Positions 16,270-19,879 of a stretch of DNA of 19,879 nucleotides are shown here, one piece after another. The notes under the pieces are model-generated. The model was given only the letters and a program-made list of their open reading frames with translations, had not been told where the DNA came from and searched no databases. Source of the stretch: Bacteroidales bacterium (lineage in GTDB: Bacteria > Bacteroidota > Bacteroidia > Bacteroidales > Muribaculaceae). The stretch spans positions 5,225 through 25,103 of the forward strand of contig JAHZGZ010000028.1 in NCBI GenBank assembly GCA_019420545.1, read 5' to 3'. Every line of letters begins with the position of its first letter. Positions within the stretch are counted from its first letter, which is position 1. Both the position numbers and the translations under genes were made by a program.

Positions 16270-18201
16270 ATGTCAGAACAGAAAGAAGAATACAGCGCCA
16301 GTAACATTCAGGTGCTCGAAGGCCTCGAGGCCGTAAGAAAACGCCCTGCAATGTATATCGGCGATATAAGCGTCAAAGGTCTGCATCACCTTGTGTATGA
16401 GGTGGTCGACAACTCTATCGACGAAGCTCTCGCAGGATTTGCCAACCATATCGACGTCACCATCAACGAGGACAATTCGATCACCGTGGTCGACAACGGC
16501 CGCGGTATTCCTGTAGACATGCACGAGAAGGAGCACAAGAGCGCCCTCGAAGTCGTGCTGACGGTGCTCCACGCCGGCGGCAAGTTCGACAAGGGGAGCT
16601 ACAAGGTGTCGGGCGGTCTCCATGGCGTAGGCGTAAGCTGCGTCAACGCCCTGTCGACCTATCTGCGCGCCGAGGTACACCGCAACGGCAAGGCCTACAT
16701 GCAGGAATACTCCTGCGGCAAGCCCATCACCGAGCTGAAAGTGATCGGCGAAAGCTCCCACACAGGCACCAGCATCACCTTCAAGCCCGACGACAGCATC
16801 TTCACCGTTACCGTCTACGATTACAACACCCTCGCCAACCGTCTGCGCGACCTGGCGTTCCTCAACGCCGGCATCACCCTTACGCTCACCGACAAGCGTA
16901 CACTTGACGCCGAGGGAAATCCCCGCCGCGAAGTGTTCCACAGCGACAACGGCCTCGAGGACTTCGTGCGCTACATCGACTCGAGCAAGGAGTCGCTCAT
17001 CAACGACATAATCCACCTCAACACCGAGCGCCAGGGTATCCCCGTGGAGGTAGCTCTCACCTACAACACCACCTACAACGAGAACGTCTACTCCTTCGTC
17101 AACAATATCAACACCATCGAGGGCGGTACCCACCTATCCGGTTTCCGCCGCGGCCTCACATCGACCCTCAAGAAGTATGCCGAGGACTCCAAGATGCTCG
17201 AAAAGCTAAAGATCGAGATCTCCAGCGACGACTTCCGCGAAGGCCTCACCGCCGTGGTGTCGGTAAAAGTGATGGAGCCCCAGTTTGAGGGACAGACCAA
17301 GACCAAACTCGGCAACAGCGAGGTAACAGCCTCTGTTTCACAGGCCGTGAGCGACGCCCTGCGCGACTATCTCGAAGAGCATCCGCGCCAGGCCAAACTG
17401 ATTGTCGACAAAGTGATACTCGCCGCCACCGCACGCCATGCCGCCTACAACGCACGCAAGAACGTGCAGCGCAAGTCGCCCCTCTGCGGCGGAGGCCTCC
17501 CCGGCAAGCTCGCCGACTGCTCGAGTCGTACCGCCGAGGACTGCGAGCTCTTCATCGTCGAGGGCGACTCGGCAGGCGGTACGGCCAAGCAGGGCCGCGA
17601 CCGTACATACCAGGCCATACTCCCGCTACGAGGCAAAATCCTCAACGTGGAGAAAGCCATGGACCACAAGATATTCGACAATCAGGAAATCACCAACCTC
17701 TTCCGCGCGATGCGCGTCACCATCGGTACAGCCGAAGACTCCAAGGAGGTCAATCTCGACAAGCTCGCCTACCACAAGATCATCATCATGACCGATGCCG
17801 ACGTCGACGGCGCCCACATCGCCACCCTGCTGATGACATTCTTCTTCCGCCGCATGCGCCCGGTGATCGAGAACGGCTATCTCTACCTCGCCACCCCGCC
17901 GCTCTACAAGTGCACCAAAGGCAAAGTCGAGGAATACTGCTGGACCGACGCCCAGGTACAGAGCTTCATCGCCCGCAACGGCGACAAGACAAAAGTAATG
18001 CGATACAAAGGTCTGGGAGAGATGAGCGCCCAGGAGCTGCGCGACACCACCATGTCGCGCGAGGGACGTCTGCTCAAGCAGGTTACCATCAACGACGCCG
18101 CCGAGGCCGACCGCATCTTCTCCATGCTCATGGGCGAGGACGTGGCTCCGCGCCGCGACTTCATCGAGGAAAACGCCAATTATGCAAATATCGACGCATA
18201 A
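16270..18201 (+). CDS. gyrB: DNA gyrase subunit B
   Basis: ATPase subunit of DNA gyrase, the type II topoisomerase that introduces negative supercoils with GyrA. It has 643 residues. The GHKL ATPase domain carries RPAMYIGD (25-32) and YEVVDNSIDEALAG, with catalytic Glu44 and Mg-binding Asn48, plus DNGRGIP and the lid GGLHGVGVS. The transducer domain ends near the QTKTKLGN segment. The TOPRIM domain has EGDSAGG (Glu431 to Gly437) and TDADVDGAHI (Asp509, Asp511, Asp513). The C-terminus ends MGEDVAPRRDFIEENANYANIDA-like, typical of GyrB rather than ParE, and PLRGKILNVEKA also favours GyrB. The long insert of enterobacterial GyrB is absent, as expected. gyrA is not in the window. It has its own consensus promoter and is followed by a hairpin. 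Confidence 0.97.
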   Translation: MSEQKEEYSASNIQVLEGLEAVRKRPAMYIGDISVKGLHHLVYEVVDNSIDEALAGFANHIDVTINEDNSITVVDNGRGIPVDMHEKEHKSALEVVLTVLHAGGKFDKGSYKVSGGLHGVGVSCVNALSTYLRAEVHRNGKAYMQEYSCGKPITELKVIGESSHTGTSITFKPDDSIFTVTVYDYNTLANRLRDLAFLNAGITLTLTDKRTLDAEGNPRREVFHSDNGLEDFVRYIDSSKESLINDIIHLNTERQGIPVEVALTYNTTYNENVYSFVNNINTIEGGTHLSGFRRGLTSTLKKYAEDSKMLEKLKIEISSDDFREGLTAVVSVKVMEPQFEGQTKTKLGNSEVTASVSQAVSDALRDYLEEHPRQAKLIVDKVILAATARHAAYNARKNVQRKSPLCGGGLPGKLADCSSRTAEDCELFIVEGDSAGGTAKQGRDRTYQAILPLRGKILNVEKAMDHKIFDNQEITNLFRAMRVTIGTAEDSKEVNLDKLAYHKIIIMTDADVDGAHIATLLMTFFFRRMRPVIENGYLYLATPPLYKCTKGKVEEYCWTDAQVQSFIARNGDKTKVMRYKGLGEMSAQELRDTTMSREGRLLKQVTINDAAEADRIFSMLMGEDVAPRRDFIEENANYANIDA

Positions 18202-18247
18202 CCATATACGGATGCCGAAGCGCAACATCCTATAAACCTTTACGCAA

Positions 18248-18282
18248 CGACGGGTGGCACACAAAACCTATGCCACTCGTCG
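18248..18282 (+). terminator. Terminator-like hairpin after gyrB
   Basis: CGACGGGTGGCA (18248-18259) pairs with TGCCACTCGTCG (18271-18282) over 12 positions with one G-U pair and an 11-nt loop. It lies 46 bp after the gyrB stop. No run of T follows (CGCGTTATATTG), so it may be an RNA-stabilising or partial terminator structure. I saw no convincing TAnnTTTG promoter for rnr between it and 18380. Confidence 0.55.
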
Positions 18283-18379
18283 CGCGTTATATTGATGTAC
18301 GGTCGGCCCTCCTGACGAAGCTCGCCGGCCAAGCGTTCTCCAAAATACCATTAACGACAACTTATCATAACCATCATAC

Positions 18380-19879
18380 ATGGCCAATTCAAGGAACGCC
18401 CGGAAAACAGCCGCCCGTGAACTACACGAGGCTATCGACGAATTCATCAGTCGACAGGGCAACAAGACATTCAACTACAAGCAGGTGTCGCACGCACTCG
18501 GTGTCGACACCAAGCCTCTCCAGAAAGCAGTGGCTATGCGTCTGGCCGAACTCGAGTTTGACGGCATACTCGTAGAGATCGCCCCCGGAAAATACCAGGC
18601 TCCGAGCCGCGGCACCGAGGCTATCGGCACATTCTCGCGCCGCAGCAACGGCAAGAACGGCGTAGTGATCGACGGCGAAGAGGACAATCTCATCTTCGTG
18701 GCCGAGCGCAACTCCATGCATGCGCTCAACGGCGACCGCGTAAAGGTGCTCATCGCCGCCCACCGCAAGGGCCAGGAGCCGGAATGCAAGGTGCTCGAGA
18801 TAATCGAGCCCAACGACCAGCAGTTTATCGGCACACTCACTGTCGACCGCCACATGGCCACACTCAACACCGATTCCAAATTCCTTGCCAACGACATATT
18901 CATCCCCAAAGGGAAACTCAAAGGCGGCAAGACCGGCGACAAGGCCATCGTGCGCATCACCGACTGGCCTGCCGACGACAAGAATCCGCGCGGCGAGGTA
19001 ATAGATATCCTTGGCAAGAACGGAGAGAACAACACCGAGATGCACGCCATCCTCGCCGAGTTCGGCCTACCCTACCGGTATCCCGAGAATGTCGACAAGG
19101 CCGCACAGCGCATCGACGCCGGCATCACCCCGGAGGTAGTCGCCTCGCGCTGGGACATGCGCGACGTCACCACCTTCACCATCGACCCGCGCGACGCCAA
19201 GGACTTCGACGACGCCCTCTCCATGCGCCGCCTCCCCGACGGCCACTACGAGGTAGGAGTGCATATCGCCGACGTGACCCACTACGTCACCCCCGACACC
19301 ATCATAGAGAAAGAGGCGCAGAAACGCGCCACGTCGGTCTACCTCGTCGACCGCGTGGTGCCGATGCTCCCCGAGCATCTTTCCAACGGCATCTGTTCGC
19401 TCCGTCCCGACGAAGACAAGCTCACGTTCAGCTGCGTGTTTGTCATGGACGACGACGCCAAAGTGCTCTCCCACCGTATCGCGCGCACCGTCACACGCTC
19501 CAACCGCCGCTTTACCTACGAGGAGGCGCAAGAAGTGATCGAGACCGGCAAGGGTGATTTCGCCGACGAGATCCTCACCCTCGACCGTCTCGCCAAGATA
19601 TTGCGCAAGCGCCGCTACGAGCATGGTTCGGTGGAGTTCGACCGCGAGGAAGTGCGCTTCGACATCGACAAGGACGGTCACCCCATCGACGTGTTCTTCA
19701 AGGAGTCGAAGGATTCCAATAAGCTCATCGAGGAGTTCATGCTTCTTGCCAACCGCACGGTAGCCGCCGAGATCGGCGTGCCCAAGGGTAAGAAGAAACC
19801 GAAGGCATTCGTCTACCGAATCCACGACCAGCCCGATGTGACCAAACTTACCGACCTTGCTGCCATAGCCCGCAACTTC
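18380..19879 (+). CDS. rnr: Ribonuclease R (RNB-family 3'-5' exoribonuclease), 3' end cut by window
   Basis: Processive 3'-5' exoribonuclease that degrades structured RNA and takes part in RNA quality control in the cytoplasm. The frame is open for exactly 500 codons from ATG 18380 to the right edge. The N-terminus (about 1-70, ARELHEAIDEFISRQGNK then FNYKQVSHALGV) is a winged-helix-like region. Cold-shock-type OB domains follow (about 75-225). The catalytic RNB domain begins near 255, with FTIDPRDAKDFDDALSMR. Asp269, Asp275, Asp277 and Asp278 line up with the four metal-binding aspartates of RNase II. YEVGVHIADVTHYV and EEFMLLANRTVA are also family hallmarks. The end of RNB and the S1 domain are missing. 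The start is chosen from the family-like N-terminus. The long open frames on the opposite strand here are codon-bias shadows. Confidence 0.95.
   Translation, partial: MANSRNARKTAARELHEAIDEFISRQGNKTFNYKQVSHALGVDTKPLQKAVAMRLAELEFDGILVEIAPGKYQAPSRGTEAIGTFSRRSNGKNGVVIDGEEDNLIFVAERNSMHALNGDRVKVLIAAHRKGQEPECKVLEIIEPNDQQFIGTLTVDRHMATLNTDSKFLANDIFIPKGKLKGGKTGDKAIVRITDWPADDKNPRGEVIDILGKNGENNTEMHAILAEFGLPYRYPENVDKAAQRIDAGITPEVVASRWDMRDVTTFTIDPRDAKDFDDALSMRRLPDGHYEVGVHIADVTHYVTPDTIIEKEAQKRATSVYLVDRVVPMLPEHLSNGICSLRPDEDKLTFSCVFVMDDDAKVLSHRIARTVTRSNRRFTYEEAQEVIETGKGDFADEILTLDRLAKILRKRRYEHGSVEFDREEVRFDIDKDGHPIDVFFKESKDSNKLIEEFMLLANRTVAAEIGVPKGKKKPKAFVYRIHDQPDVTKLTDLAAIARNF

Noticed and set aside
16273..17133. 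Minus-strand open frames inside gyrB and rnr (16273-17133, 17626-18264, 18422-19045, 19067-19825)
   Set aside because: They are fully antisense to well-conserved gyrB and rnr coding sequence and show no domain or start context.

Overview
The window looks like a chromosomal segment of a Bacteroidota bacterium, order Bacteroidales. The evidence is a SusC/SusD pair with its own ECF sigma and FecR anti-sigma, lipoproteins of the Bacteroidales type, start codons without clear Shine-Dalgarno sequences, and several close matches to the Bacteroidetes housekeeping promoter (TTTG, 19-20 bp, TAnnTTTG). The fairly high G+C of the core genes would suit a gut lineage such as Muribaculaceae. That family assignment is inference only.

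Left part (1-9654, all minus strand): a compact polysaccharide-utilisation-type locus. In transcription order it holds an ECF sigma factor, a FecR-like anti-sigma, a SusC-type TonB-dependent transporter with an N-terminal STN signalling domain, a SusD-type binding lipoprotein, a metallo-beta-lactamase-fold lipoprotein one base after the susD stop, and a GH3 glycosidase that runs off the left edge. Substrate binding at the outer membrane would be sensed through the STN domain, passed to FecR, and release the sigma factor to transcribe susC onward. A strong hairpin with a U-tract separates the metallo-hydrolase from the GH3 gene.

Middle part (9815-12168, minus strand): two nucleotide-sugar dehydratases, rfbB (dTDP-glucose 4,6-dehydratase) and gmd (GDP-mannose 4,6-dehydratase). 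They are separated by a perfect 16-bp hairpin, and gmd has a near-consensus promoter. Next is an A+T-rich gene for an AAA+ ATPase of the DUF4143 type (12395-13606, minus strand). Its promoter lies inside an array of three 39-bp tandem repeats with dyad symmetry.

Right part (13844 to the end, plus strand): housekeeping genes. These are trpS and galE (probably co-transcribed, then a terminator), gyrB (consensus promoter and a leader with two hairpins), and rnr (RNase R), cut by the right edge. No gene-free stretch exceeds 300 bp. No tRNA, rRNA, CRISPR array, transposase or phage gene was seen. The least explained parts are the repeat-fronted ATPase and the metallo-hydrolase lipoprotein inside the Sus-type operon.
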